The position numbers and the translations under genes were made by a program. From positions 1 through 41,982 of the forward strand of contig CAZGCO010000006.1 of assembly GCA_964524475.1 (NCBI GenBank): a DNA stretch of 41,982 nt, written 5' to 3'. The notes beneath the pieces were generated by a model. It worked only from the letters and a program-made list of their open reading frames with translations, made no database searches and was not told where the DNA came from. This DNA is from CAZYHU01 sp964524475 (GTDB lineage: Bacteria; Patescibacteriota; Minisyncoccia; Phycocordibacterales; UBA1006). Below, in pieces: positions 25,003-32,875 of this stretch; within the stretch, counting starts at the first letter, position 1, and each line of letters opens with the position of its first letter.

Positions 25003-25554
25003 ATGGAACAATACGTATATCATAGAGTACCGGAAAACTTACAGGGTACGACTTTGTATCCACTGAACGAGCTTCGTGCTATCCATCCTAGTAATTATGA
25101 ACTTGAAAAAGAAAAATACAAAGGACGAGAAGATATTATGGAGTTTAAATTTCCAGAAATGGATTTTTTAAAACACAAGAATTTTTTATGGAATGACGTA
25201 TTGTTTTTTACGCCTGTTCACCCAGAACAAACGTTCGGTATCTCAAGGTCTTACGGAGTACGACTTGAAAAAATAAATTTTTTTAAAATACCAGTAATCT
25301 TATTAGATATTGAAGATCTTTTTATTTTTAGATGTGATATCTATAAGTCTCGTAGAAATAATAAGGCATATGAAAAATTTACAAATCAAACATTATCATC
25401 AATGACTGATTTGTCAGAAATTTCTAAAAATCACATTATGTATTCATGTGAGAGTAAGGTAAGACCAATCTTTTTAGAATTAAAAAATCCTCATATTCTT
25501 TACAAGAATAGTTTGGATATCTCTCAATCAGGGATTGAAATCATTACAGTTTAA
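25003..25554 (+). CDS. Conserved-looking hypothetical protein
   Basis: The protein has 183 residues. I do not recognise a named domain. The N-terminus (YVYHRVPENLQGTTLYPLNE) followed by FLWNDVLFFTPVHP has the look of a conserved soluble protein, with many aromatic and charged residues and no signal peptide or membrane segment. It has its own promoter and a clean terminator, so it is a single-gene unit. Nothing in the neighbourhood (trpS upstream, an ABC exporter downstream) points to a function. Confidence 0.8.
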   Translation: MEQYVYHRVPENLQGTTLYPLNELRAIHPSNYELEKEKYKGREDIMEFKFPEMDFLKHKNFLWNDVLFFTPVHPEQTFGISRSYGVRLEKINFFKIPVILLDIEDLFIFRCDIYKSRRNNKAYEKFTNQTLSSMTDLSEISKNHIMYSCESKVRPIFLELKNPHILYKNSLDISQSGIEIITV

Positions 25555-25576
25555 CATAACTAGTATTATTACCCCT

Positions 25577-25602
25577 CCACCTAGAAATAGGTGGTTTTTT
25601 TT
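25577..25602 (+). terminator. Terminator after the hypothetical gene
   Basis: Stem CCACCTA / TAGGTGG with GAAA loop (25577-25583 with 25588-25594) and an eight-T tract. Confidence 0.92.
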
Positions 25603-25626
25603 CGTGCAAATACTATTAAATTATTG

Positions 25627-25632
25627 TATAGT
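25627..25632 (+). promoter_or_regulatory. -10 box of the ABC exporter gene
   Basis: TATAGT (25627-25632) ends 8 bases before the ATG at 25641; near-leaderless transcript predicted. The -35 is weak. Confidence 0.45.
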
Positions 25633-25640
25633 ATTCTGAT

Positions 25641-27449
25641 ATGGCACAGATACCTAATATTATTGATAGAAAAAGATCTCTGCTTGAGGTTTTAAAATTT
25701 GTTTTCAAGGAGTCAATGATTGCTTCTAAAAAATATTCACTTATAAAATATATCACAGCAATACTGTCTTCTGTTTTTATTGTAGCTCAATTTGGAGCTT
25801 TTGGTATGATTGTAAATGAATTTGTTACTCAAGGTATTTATCATGTACGAACATTAGTTTTATTAAAAAGCTTCCTAATATTATTAATTTCTCAGTTTGG
25901 GCCAGATATTATTGATACGATACATTTTTATGCGTCTGACATTCAAACAAATGATATGGTAAGACATTTACAGTCTCTCTTTTTTGATAGAATGAGAACA
26001 CTCGATATTGGAACTATTGAACAACCTGAATTTCAAAATAAATATGAAATAAGTGAGAGTAGGGGGTGGAGTTCTTTTTTTACTATAACAGCACTTTTTT
26101 CAAATTCTATTAGAACAGTTACTAAAGTGATAGTTTCTTTATTAGCACTCCTCACAATTTCACCAATAGTTTCACTTGTGATACTTTTGGGCACGATTCC
26201 AACATATTTATTTGAAAAGAAAAATGCAATTATATCTTCAGAAATTCATAATAATAATGCTGAAAAATGGCGAATATGGAAATCTAAGGTAGGTGTTTTG
26301 GATGAAAAATCAACTGTTACAGAATTAAAAAATTATCAAATCGTTAATGTTTTTAAAAAGAAATTTTTAAGTTTTATACAAAGTTTTCATATTATTTTAA
26401 AAGTAAACCATTTAAGAAAATTAACAACTGATATTTTCTCTGTAATAATACTTGGAATATCTTATAGTGTGGCGTTTATTATAATCATACAAAATGTTCG
26501 TACAGGATCTATTCAAATAGGATCACTGGTATTTAGTTTTGGTCTTGTAATTCAATTTCAATCATCCATTAATATATTACTATCAAATTTTGGTAAAATG
26601 ACAGAACACAAGAAAAATATTGATATTATGCTTGATATTCTTGAAATGGAACCACTTATTACTTCGGGCACTAAAAAGATTTCTCAGGATGAATTTGAAA
26701 AACTTGAATTAAAAAACGTATCGTTTACTTATCCTGGTTCTGAAAAAAATGTTATTCAGCACATGAATCTCGTGATTGAAAAACCTATGAACCTTGCCAT
26801 TGTAGGATTAAACGGTGCAGGGAAAACAACATTATTGAAACTAATTACGCGTGTATACGATCCTACGGAGGGTGAAATATTAGTAAATGGAATAAATTTA
26901 AAAGAATATGACCTGGATGATTGGAAGCGTTGTATGGGAATATTATTGCAAGAGTATTCACTCTATGCAGAGGAAACAATTGCAGAAAATATTATGTTAG
27001 GTGATATTATGAAGCATGATATGGATCTAGTAATACAAAGTACACAGCAAACAACTGCCGATGTGTTTATTAATGAATTACCAGAAAAATATGAACAACG
27101 TGTCGGCACAGAATTCCGTGGTGGAGTAGAGTTATCAAAAGGGCAAAAGCAAAAACTAGCACTTGCACGTGTACTGTATCGCAACGCTCCGATTATTATC
27201 CTTGATGAACCGACAGCGGCGATCGATGCAGTATCAGAAGATATGATATTTAAATCACTCCGTAATAATCACACTGAACAAACCAGAATTATTATCTCTC
27301 ATAAATTCAGTAATGTTCGTGATGCCGATCAGATTATTCTGATTGAACATGGGACAATTATAGAACAGGGAACACATGATCAGTTAATGAAGCAGAAAAA
27401 GGGTAGATATAGAGAGATGTTTAATCTGCAAGCAGAAGGATACCGGTAA
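25641..27449 (+). CDS. ABC exporter with fused membrane and ATPase domains
   Basis: The protein has 602 residues. Residues ~35-330 hold five to six hydrophobic segments of an ABC exporter membrane domain. The C-terminal ATPase has Walker A VGLNGAGKTT (~390), Q-loop ILLQEYSLYAEETIAENI, signature LSKGQKQKLALARVL (LSKGQ in place of LSGGQ), Walker B IIILDEPTAAID (~520) and the H-loop ISHKF. It would work as a homodimer exporting a lipid, peptide or drug; the substrate is not evident. The membrane half is AT-rich and poorly conserved compared with the ATPase half. The gene stands alone behind a -10 box 8 bases before its start. Confidence 0.92.
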   Translation: MAQIPNIIDRKRSLLEVLKFVFKESMIASKKYSLIKYITAILSSVFIVAQFGAFGMIVNEFVTQGIYHVRTLVLLKSFLILLISQFGPDIIDTIHFYASDIQTNDMVRHLQSLFFDRMRTLDIGTIEQPEFQNKYEISESRGWSSFFTITALFSNSIRTVTKVIVSLLALLTISPIVSLVILLGTIPTYLFEKKNAIISSEIHNNNAEKWRIWKSKVGVLDEKSTVTELKNYQIVNVFKKKFLSFIQSFHIILKVNHLRKLTTDIFSVIILGISYSVAFIIIIQNVRTGSIQIGSLVFSFGLVIQFQSSINILLSNFGKMTEHKKNIDIMLDILEMEPLITSGTKKISQDEFEKLELKNVSFTYPGSEKNVIQHMNLVIEKPMNLAIVGLNGAGKTTLLKLITRVYDPTEGEILVNGINLKEYDLDDWKRCMGILLQEYSLYAEETIAENIMLGDIMKHDMDLVIQSTQQTTADVFINELPEKYEQRVGTEFRGGVELSKGQKQKLALARVLYRNAPIIILDEPTAAIDAVSEDMIFKSLRNNHTEQTRIIISHKFSNVRDADQIILIEHGTIIEQGTHDQLMKQKKGRYREMFNLQAEGYR

Positions 27450-27453
27450 AAGC

Positions 27454-27482
27454 TTGCATTTTTTTGCAAAATAGCGTATGGT
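27454..27482 (+). promoter_or_regulatory. rpmG promoter
   Basis: TTGCAT (27454-27459), 17-base spacer, TATGGT (27477-27482), 9 bases before the ATG at 27492; near-leaderless. Confidence 0.55.
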
Positions 27483-27491
27483 ATATGTTAT

Positions 27492-27653
27492 ATGGCATCA
27501 CAAGAAAACCTCGTAAAACTCGTACATAAAGCAACTGGACATATGTATTGGACTCGCAAGAATCGCAAGAAACTTGCATCTGTGAAATTAAAACTTCGCA
27601 AATTTAATCCAATCCTTCGTGCACATGTTGACTATGTAGAAACCAAAAAATAA
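27492..27653 (+). CDS. rpmG: Ribosomal protein bL33
   Basis: The protein has 53 residues and starts MASQENLVKLVHKATGHMYW. It continues with basic TRKNRKKLASVKLKLRKFNP and ends with RAHVDYVETKK, the bL33 pattern (K-K-FdPxxRxHVxYxE). The zinc-binding cysteines of the C+ form are absent, so this is the zinc-independent type. It sits between its own promoter and terminator, upstream of tRNA-Trp. An rpmG beside a tRNA is a common bacterial arrangement. Confidence 0.93.
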   Translation: MASQENLVKLVHKATGHMYWTRKNRKKLASVKLKLRKFNPILRAHVDYVETKK

Positions 27654-27676
27654 AAATCCCTGTAGGGATTTTTATT
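27652..27676 (+). terminator. Terminator after rpmG
   Basis: Stem AAAAATCCC / GGGATTTTT (27652-27660 with 27665-27673), loop TGTA; it begins inside the rpmG stop codon. Confidence 0.88.
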
Positions 27677-27704
27677 TGGTAAAATAAGTATTTTATGATA
27701 ATAT
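27676..27704 (+). promoter_or_regulatory. tRNA-Trp promoter
   Basis: TTGGTA (27676-27681), 17-base spacer, TAATAT (27699-27704); transcription would start a few bases before the tRNA. An overlapping TATGAT (27702-27707) would start exactly at the tRNA 5' end. Confidence 0.5.
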
Positions 27705-27713
27705 GATGTGCAC

Positions 27714-27784
27714 GGGCGATTAGTTTAGTGGCAGAACGAAGGTCTCCAAAACCTTTGGTGTAGGTTCGATTCCTACATCGCCCG
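27714..27784 (+). tRNA. tRNA-Trp (anticodon CCA)
   Basis: Acceptor GGGCGAT/ATCGCCC, anticodon stem AAGGT/ACCTT enclosing CTCCAAA (anticodon CCA), T-arm GTAGGTTCGATTCCTAC, discriminator G. It reads UGG only, supporting the standard code. CCA is not encoded. The next gene's ATG begins 5 bases after the tRNA. Confidence 0.96.
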
Positions 27785-27789
27785 CAGAT

Positions 27790-28905
27790 ATGAAAAAGAT
27801 TATCTTGTCAGCAATGTTGTTTATCGTATTAGGAGGTTTTTTTTGTGTTCCTTTGGTATCTGTAGCACAAGAATTACACAGTGAATATCAGGGAACATGG
27901 AAAGCAAAAGTTGTAGAGGTTGTCAGTGAAAGATCAGAAGAATTGGTTGGTTTACAAAATATTATACAAACACTAAAGATAGAAATATTAGAAGGTCCAG
28001 AAAAAGGAGAACTGGTGAATATGGAAAACGATTTTGTAACCTTGAAAAAAGGTGATCGTTTTTATTTTAATCATCACGAAGATCTGGATGGTACGGATAG
28101 ATATACATTTGTAAATACTGATCGCAAAGGTGCGTTGATATTTTTAATTTTTATTTTTGTTTTTGCAGTTATTGTTTTTGGGCGATGGCAAGGGGTCCGT
28201 TCATTAATAGCCTTGGGAATGAGTTTTGCAGCTATATTATATGTATTAATTCCCGGAATACTCAATGGATGGAATCCGTTGTTTGCTAGTTTTTTAGTAG
28301 CAGGTGGGATTTTGTTCGGTGCTATATTTTTTACCCATGGATTTAATCGTGAGTCGCTCGTTGCCTATTCAGGAACCATGATAGCAGTTATGCTGACAGG
28401 ATTGTTTTCTGTATTTGCAGTACATATTACCCAATTAACAGGATTTACCGGTGAAGAAGCTGTATATCTGAATTTTAATACGGGTGGAACATTAAATTTC
28501 ACGGCATTATTATTAGGGGCGTTTATTATTGGATTTCTGGGGGTATTGGATGATATTGCTATTACCCAGGCTGCTATTGTAACCGAGTTGTACGATACTA
28601 ATCCTGACATTACTAAAACAGATGTTTATAATAGAGCTATGAGAATAGGTCGTGAACATGTTGGAGCATTGGTAAACACATTGGTATTGGCGTATACTGG
28701 TGCGTCACTGCCTTTGATGTTGTATTTTCAATCCACTGGATTTGGTACAACAATAAATCTGGAAATATTTGCTACAGAAATTGTACGTATTGTTGTTGGA
28801 AGTATTGGATTAATCTTAACCGTTCCTATTGTTACATTGCTAGCAGTACGATATTTAAAAGGTTACAAGTCAAAACATCATGGACATCATCATATACATC
28901 ATTAA
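27790..28905 (+). CDS. YibE/F family membrane protein
   Basis: The protein has 371 residues. An N-terminal signal sequence (MKKIILSAMLFIVLGGFF) is followed by an extracytoplasmic domain of ~90 residues (VVSERSEELVGLQ...GDRFYF). About seven to eight membrane segments follow from residue ~115. The YibE/F hallmarks LDDIAITQAAIVTEL and REHVGALVNTLVLAYTGASLPLML are present. The tail is His-rich (KSKHHGHHHIHH), which could bind metal; that is inference. Function of the family is poorly known, possibly transport. The ATG lies 5 bases after the tRNA-Trp 3' end with no other promoter, so the mRNA is probably released as a near-leaderless message by tRNA 3' processing. Confidence 0.9.
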   Translation: MKKIILSAMLFIVLGGFFCVPLVSVAQELHSEYQGTWKAKVVEVVSERSEELVGLQNIIQTLKIEILEGPEKGELVNMENDFVTLKKGDRFYFNHHEDLDGTDRYTFVNTDRKGALIFLIFIFVFAVIVFGRWQGVRSLIALGMSFAAILYVLIPGILNGWNPLFASFLVAGGILFGAIFFTHGFNRESLVAYSGTMIAVMLTGLFSVFAVHITQLTGFTGEEAVYLNFNTGGTLNFTALLLGAFIIGFLGVLDDIAITQAAIVTELYDTNPDITKTDVYNRAMRIGREHVGALVNTLVLAYTGASLPLMLYFQSTGFGTTINLEIFATEIVRIVVGSIGLILTVPIVTLLAVRYLKGYKSKHHGHHHIHH

Positions 28906-28927
28906 GATGCAGTAGTATTTTTTAAAA

Positions 28928-29842
28928 TTATATATCCTTCAAAAAATCTTGAATTTTATTCAGGATTTTTTGTTTGCCAGTAAGGGGATTGTACCAGTTG
29001 ATTTCGGTATTGCGTTTAAACCAAGTCATTTGACGTTTGCTAAATTGCCAGGTTTTGGTCGTGAGTAATTGAATAAATTCGTTTTCTGCAATTTGTTCTA
29101 ATAGATACATCAATCCATATCGATATTCTAATCCAAAACGGTCCAGTTTTTCATCAGAAACTCCCATAGTTCGTAACTGTTTTATTTCATCAAATAATGC
29201 AGGGATACGGGCGGTAATACGTTTCGTAATACGCTCTAACATAGTTTCGCGATCTAATTGTAATCCAATCCAGAGTGTAGGGTAGAGTAGTTGTTTATTT
29301 GATTGGTCAGGAACTATTTCATCGGTAGATGCTAATTCTATGGCTCGTATTAATCGCAGCGGATTAGATTGATCTATGGTTAGTAGTTTTTCAGGGTCGA
29401 GTAATCGTAATTTTTCGCGTAATTGTTCAATTGATAATAATGCTAATTCACTGCGTAGTTTTGTATCAGGTAATACCGCAGGATAATCTATATCATATAC
29501 TAGTGCGTCGATATAGAGCCCTGTACCACCACAGACAATCGGTACATTACCTCGGGAAAAAATGCTCCGCATTTTTTCCCGAGCCATATTCTGAAAATCA
29601 ACCACACTAAAAACCTCGCTAGATGGATCTGTTATATCGATCATATGATGAGTAATTCCATGCATTTCTGTCATTGTGATTTTTGCACTCCCAATGTCGA
29701 GTCCTGTATAAACCTGCCGAGAATCTGCAGAGATAATCTCACAGGTAATATCAAGGTTTTTCTGGCACCATAAAGCCGTCTCTACAGCGAGATCAGATTT
29801 ACCTGTTGCAGTAGGTCCTGTTATGATAAGGATTTTTTTCAT
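28928..29842 (-). CDS. miaA: tRNA dimethylallyltransferase MiaA
   Basis: MiaA adds an isopentenyl group to A37 of tRNAs that read UNN codons. The protein has 304 residues, normal length. P-loop GPTATGKSDLA (8-18), DSRQVYTGLDIGSAK, the substrate-site GGTGLYIDALVYDID and the C-terminal KRQMTWFKRN motif are all present. The gene follows tRNA-Leu(CAA) on the same strand; that tRNA has the A36-A37-A38 loop MiaA recognises. A TAAAAT box (29858-29853) ends 10 bases before the ATG but overlaps the tRNA terminator. Confidence 0.96.
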   Translation of the reverse strand: MKKILIITGPTATGKSDLAVETALWCQKNLDITCEIISADSRQVYTGLDIGSAKITMTEMHGITHHMIDITDPSSEVFSVVDFQNMAREKMRSIFSRGNVPIVCGGTGLYIDALVYDIDYPAVLPDTKLRSELALLSIEQLREKLRLLDPEKLLTIDQSNPLRLIRAIELASTDEIVPDQSNKQLLYPTLWIGLQLDRETMLERITKRITARIPALFDEIKQLRTMGVSDEKLDRFGLEYRYGLMYLLEQIAENEFIQLLTTKTWQFSKRQMTWFKRNTEINWYNPLTGKQKILNKIQDFLKDI

Positions 29843-29853
29843 AAAAATATTTA

Positions 29854-29887
29854 TTTTAAAACCTGCAAGTAAGTGCAGGTTTTAAAA
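29854..29887 (-). terminator. Terminator of tRNA-Leu
   Basis: A perfect 14-bp stem (29854-29867 with 29874-29887), AGTAAG loop, A and T tracts inside the stem; it lies between tRNA-Leu and miaA. Confidence 0.8.
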
Positions 29888-29891
29888 AATG

Positions 29892-29973
29892 TGCCCGGAA
29901 AAGGACTTGAACCTTCACTCCGTAAGGAATTCGATTTTGAGTCGAACGCGGCTACCAATTACGCCATCCGGGC
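29892..29973 (-). tRNA. tRNA-Leu (anticodon CAA)
   Basis: Minus strand, 82 bases with the long variable arm of class II tRNAs. Acceptor GCCCGGA/TCCGGGC, anticodon stem TTCGA/TCGAA enclosing CTCAAAA (anticodon CAA, reads UUG), T-arm AAGGTTCAAGTCCTT, discriminator A. CCA is not encoded. Confidence 0.95.
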
Positions 29974-29980
29974 AAAATTA

Positions 29981-30015
29981 CTCCATAGACATGAAAATAA
30001 TTCATGTCTATGGAG
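29981..30015. repeat. Perfect palindrome A upstream of tRNA-Leu and parB
   Basis: A 15-bp perfect inverted repeat (CTCCATAGACATGAA and its complement) with loop AATAA. It has no T-run, so it is not a standard terminator. It lies 7 bases from the tRNA-Leu 5' end. Confidence 0.8.
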
Positions 30016-30070
30016 GCATTATGTTCAGGATGTGGAACTATCTTATGATAGTTCCACATCCTGCTAATGC
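30016..30070. repeat. Perfect palindrome B upstream of parB
   Basis: A 17-bp perfect inverted repeat (30026-30042 with 30047-30063, loop TTAT; core GGAACTATC/GATAGTTCC) is itself flanked by an outer GCATTA/TAATGC pair (30016-30021 with 30065-30070). It has no T-run. A third, weaker stem CAAATTT/AAATTTG (30070-30076 with 30089-30095) with a T-run follows and could terminate. Confidence 0.8.
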
Positions 30071-30113
30071 AAATTTATCCTAACATAAAAATTTGTTTTT
30101 TTCAAATTTCTGA

Positions 30114-30119
30114 TACAAT
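30114..30119 (+). promoter_or_regulatory. parB -10 box
   Basis: TACAAT (30114-30119) ends 8 bases before the ATG at 30128. TTGTTT at 30093-30098 is a possible -35 with a short 15-base spacer. Confidence 0.5.
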
Positions 30120-30127
30120 AGTCGTAT

Positions 30128-31252
30128 ATGCAATCGTATCATAATTCAATCTTTTGGGTGGAGACAGAAAAAATTAGTCCCAATCCATATCAACCACGTC
30201 GTGAGTTTGACGAGCGTGCACTCGCCGACCTGGCTGACTCTATTCGTCAGTACGGAGTACTCCAACCATTGGTTGTGACCCGCCGTGAAATGGAAACAGA
30301 ATCAGGACTATCGGTACAATACGAATTAATTGCTGGGGAACGACGTTTACGTGCATCACGTATTGCAGGACTCCCGCAGGTACCAGTTATTATTCGCGCG
30401 CACAGTGAAGATGCAAAAGTAAAACTGGAACTTGCAATTATTGAAAACCTGCAACGTGAAGACCTGAATCCAATTGACCGTGCAATGGCTTTTGAAAAAC
30501 TTGCAAAAGAATTTGGTTTTAATCATGCAGAAATTGGTAAAAAAATGGGCAAATCACGTGAGTATGTTTCAAACTCGCTCCGATTATTGGCATTACCTGA
30601 TGATATTCGTCAGGCGCTCATAGAAAAACGCATTACCGAGGGACATACACGACCACTGATGATGCTCACTGATAAACCAGCAGAACAAATGACGTTATTC
30701 AAGGAGTTAGTGGTCAAAAGATTATCTGTTCGCGAAACAGAACGTATTGCACGTAGTCTAGCAGCAGAAAAAGTTCGCAAAAAAGAATTAGAAATTGATC
30801 CAACGATACAAAATTACGAAAACAAATTCGCAGAGAGTCTGGGTACACGGGTGCATATCGAAAAACGTGACGTAGGAGGCAAGATTGTTATTGATTTCTT
30901 TTCACCTGCAGATTTAGATATGATATTAAATCTTGTGAAAAATAATCAAGGAATGAATAGTAGTGTTTTAATGGAACGATACTTACAATCTACACAATCG
31001 GAAACACCTATTGTTTCTTCTGCTCCGACCGCAGATATTTCTCAAAAACCCATAGAACAAAATATCGATTTTTTCCAACCGGTAACACCGCATGAACCAG
31101 TTCATGATGTTGCTCAAAATGATTTTCATCCTGAACCAGAAAGAGAATCCGCTGATGTTGCGAACTTGGATGATCGATCTCAAACAGAAATAGATCGTGA
31201 TGAGAATAGTAACGATGATGATTTGTATAATTTAAATATATTTAATATTTAA
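30128..31252 (+). CDS. parB: Chromosome partitioning protein ParB
   Basis: ParB is a CTP-dependent clamp that loads at parS and guides origin segregation with ParA. The protein has 374 residues. The N-terminal ParB/Srx domain has ISPNPYQPRREFDE, GVLQPLVV and the GERRLRAS CTP-binding motif (about residues 77-84). The helix-turn-helix DNA-binding region has ENLQREDLNPIDRAMAF and EIGKKMGKSREYVSNSLRLL. A C-terminal dimerisation-like stretch precedes a long acidic Asp/Glu/Asn-rich tail of about 70 residues, longer than usual. No parA and no canonical parS is in the window. Two perfect palindromes sit just upstream. Confidence 0.94.
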   Translation: MQSYHNSIFWVETEKISPNPYQPRREFDERALADLADSIRQYGVLQPLVVTRREMETESGLSVQYELIAGERRLRASRIAGLPQVPVIIRAHSEDAKVKLELAIIENLQREDLNPIDRAMAFEKLAKEFGFNHAEIGKKMGKSREYVSNSLRLLALPDDIRQALIEKRITEGHTRPLMMLTDKPAEQMTLFKELVVKRLSVRETERIARSLAAEKVRKKELEIDPTIQNYENKFAESLGTRVHIEKRDVGGKIVIDFFSPADLDMILNLVKNNQGMNSSVLMERYLQSTQSETPIVSSAPTADISQKPIEQNIDFFQPVTPHEPVHDVAQNDFHPEPERESADVANLDDRSQTEIDRDENSNDDDLYNLNIFNI

Positions 31253-31308
31253 TAAAATAACAACAAGAGACGCACCCTACAGGGTGCGTCTCTTGTTGTT
31301 ATTTTATT
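31251..31308. terminator. Very long bidirectional terminator between parB and the 31304 gene
   Basis: The stem is perfect for 27-28 bp (left arm 31251-31278, right arm 31281-31308) around CCC-TACA-GGG. The right arm contains the stop codon of the convergent minus-strand gene; the left arm overlaps the parB stop. Confidence 0.9.
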
Positions 31309-31747
31309 CTACGTCTTCGGCGATTTCATCTACGTTTTCCTCGATTTCCTCGATGTCTTTCTGAATCTCATCGATATCTGTTTCAATGTTTTCTACGTCA
31401 CTTTGGATTTCATTAATGTCTGTTTCGATACCTGCAACGTCTTCTTGGATTTCTGCAACGTCTGCCTCGATACCTTCTACGTCTTCGGCAATTTCATGAA
31501 CCTCTCGTGATACACGAGCAATGCGGCGTTCACTGCGGTTTACTGACATCTGGATGAATATTGATAGATAGATGGCTTCTAGTGATACTATGGTGGTCAG
31601 CACGAGCAACACTCGGTCAATAGGTATACCGAACAGTACCAATATAAAAGCCCCTGTAAATAATAGGGTATGAATAACGAGCGATGCTGGTGACCCAACA
31701 AACCGCGTCATACGAATAGCTATTTTTTCAATAGGAGAAGTTCTCAT
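31304..31747 (-). CDS. Two-TM protein with long acidic coiled coil (low-affinity iron permease/DUF1003-like)
   Basis: The protein has 147 residues. Residues ~1-72 hold two membrane segments (about 22-40 and 46-66) and the segment TTIVSLEAIYLSIFIQMSVNRSERR, which resembles the low-affinity iron permease-like and DUF1003 families. Residues ~75-147 are a highly regular seven-residue repeat of the type (I/V)E.DV.EIQ.D, with I/V at the a/d positions and Asp/Glu elsewhere. This predicts a long, strongly acidic coiled coil on the cytoplasmic side. It is probably an oligomeric membrane scaffold; iron transport is not supported by this sequence alone. It converges on parB with a shared terminator. Confidence 0.82.
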   Translation of the reverse strand: MRTSPIEKIAIRMTRFVGSPASLVIHTLLFTGAFILVLFGIPIDRVLLVLTTIVSLEAIYLSIFIQMSVNRSERRIARVSREVHEIAEDVEGIEADVAEIQEDVAGIETDINEIQSDVENIETDIDEIQKDIEEIEENVDEIAEDVE

Positions 31748-31750
31748 GGT

Positions 31751-31778
31751 TTGATTATATCATAATAGAGCGTATAAT
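31751..31778 (+). promoter_or_regulatory. Promoter of the 31785 membrane protein gene
   Basis: TTGATT (31751-31756), 16-base spacer, TATAAT (31773-31778), ending 6 bases before the ATG at 31785. This is a clear leaderless arrangement. Confidence 0.7.
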
Positions 31779-31784
31779 AAAACT

Positions 31785-32777
31785 ATGCAACATAATCAAC
31801 CGCGTGAATTTATTACCTATACAGGGTACATTATCAGCTATCTCGTAGTCGCTATTTCGTTTCTATCTTTTTCTTTTGCTTTTATTAATATACTATATCC
31901 TGAAATTTCTGGAGGCATGGGCTACGACAGTATTTACGGATCACTGGGAATATTTACTACAGGAGTATTAGTATTTCTGGCCATGGTATGGAGTATTGTT
32001 AAACTCAACAAACAAAAACTAACCAGTCCAGAATCTCGGGTGCGTATCTGGATGCTTCAGATTGGGCAGTTTATCGGATTTCTCGTACTTGCTATTACAG
32101 CTGCAGTACTGATCAGATATTTCTTCTCAGGGGAAATCACTGCGCGATTTTTGATCAAGGTTGGAATCGTACTGGTAGTAGGTATTGATGCAGTATTGTT
32201 TTTCCGTCATGAATTAGGGCGTACTGATAAAACAAAACCTTGGGTATCTTTGGGGGCATGTATAGGAGCAGTAATTGTATTAATATTTTCTATTGTAGGA
32301 ACCTTTAGTTACCTGGGAACACCAAACATTACTCGCAGTATCAATAACGATACACAACGTATCAGTGATTTACAAAGTATCAATGGTCAGATTACGTCTT
32401 GGTATCAATCACACGGTACACTACCTGAAACACTTTCAGTATTAAAAACAGTTGATTACTATACAGAACCACGAGACCCACAATATTTAGGTGGTAAAAC
32501 CTATACCTATAATCTGATTAATAATAAAAAATTACAATATCAAGTTTGCGGCGATTTCGAACTTGCAACCGCTAATAAATTTGTTGTACGCAGAGAACGA
32601 GCTAATTATTATACAAGGTTTTCAGGAGGTAGTATGCCGATAGATATAACAATGGATAAAGCAATTCCTGTTTCATCAAGTACAGATCTCACAAACCCTT
32701 GGGATTATAGTGCAGGAAAACATTGTTTCGACCGAGTTATCGACACAAAACAAAACCCAGTTTTCAAGAGAGAATAA
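31785..32777 (+). CDS. Membrane protein, DUF5671-like
   Basis: The protein has 330 residues. Five hydrophobic segments lie in the first ~185 residues (starting near 15, 50, 90, 123 and 157). A soluble C-terminal domain of ~145 residues follows, with the NDTQRISDLQSINGQITSWYQSHGTLP segment, which reads like a pseudopilin-type or DUF5671-associated helix-strand unit, and a GKTYTYNLINNKKLQYQVCGDFE stretch in pieces. Similar proteins are common in CPR genomes, but their function is not known to me. Transcribed alone from a leaderless-type promoter, divergent from the coiled-coil gene. Confidence 0.82.
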   Translation: MQHNQPREFITYTGYIISYLVVAISFLSFSFAFINILYPEISGGMGYDSIYGSLGIFTTGVLVFLAMVWSIVKLNKQKLTSPESRVRIWMLQIGQFIGFLVLAITAAVLIRYFFSGEITARFLIKVGIVLVVGIDAVLFFRHELGRTDKTKPWVSLGACIGAVIVLIFSIVGTFSYLGTPNITRSINNDTQRISDLQSINGQITSWYQSHGTLPETLSVLKTVDYYTEPRDPQYLGGKTYTYNLINNKKLQYQVCGDFELATANKFVVRRERANYYTRFSGGSMPIDITMDKAIPVSSSTDLTNPWDYSAGKHCFDRVIDTKQNPVFKRE

Positions 32778-32785
32778 TCATACAC

Positions 32786-32815
32786 AAAACCCCCTCGCTT
32801 ATTGCGAGGGTTTGT
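32786..32815 (+). terminator. Terminator after the DUF5671-like gene
   Basis: Stem CCCTCGC / GCGAGGG (32792-32798 with 32804-32810) with flanking A and T tracts. Confidence 0.85.
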
Positions 32816-32875
32816 TGTATACTAGTATGGTGTTGTATTATCAATTATTATTAGCCAGTACATACTTAGTAACTT

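Noticed and set aside
29873..30083. Two short + strand open frames over tRNA-Leu and the palindromes
   Set aside because: They overlap the tRNA and structured DNA, and their products are translations of tRNA sequence.
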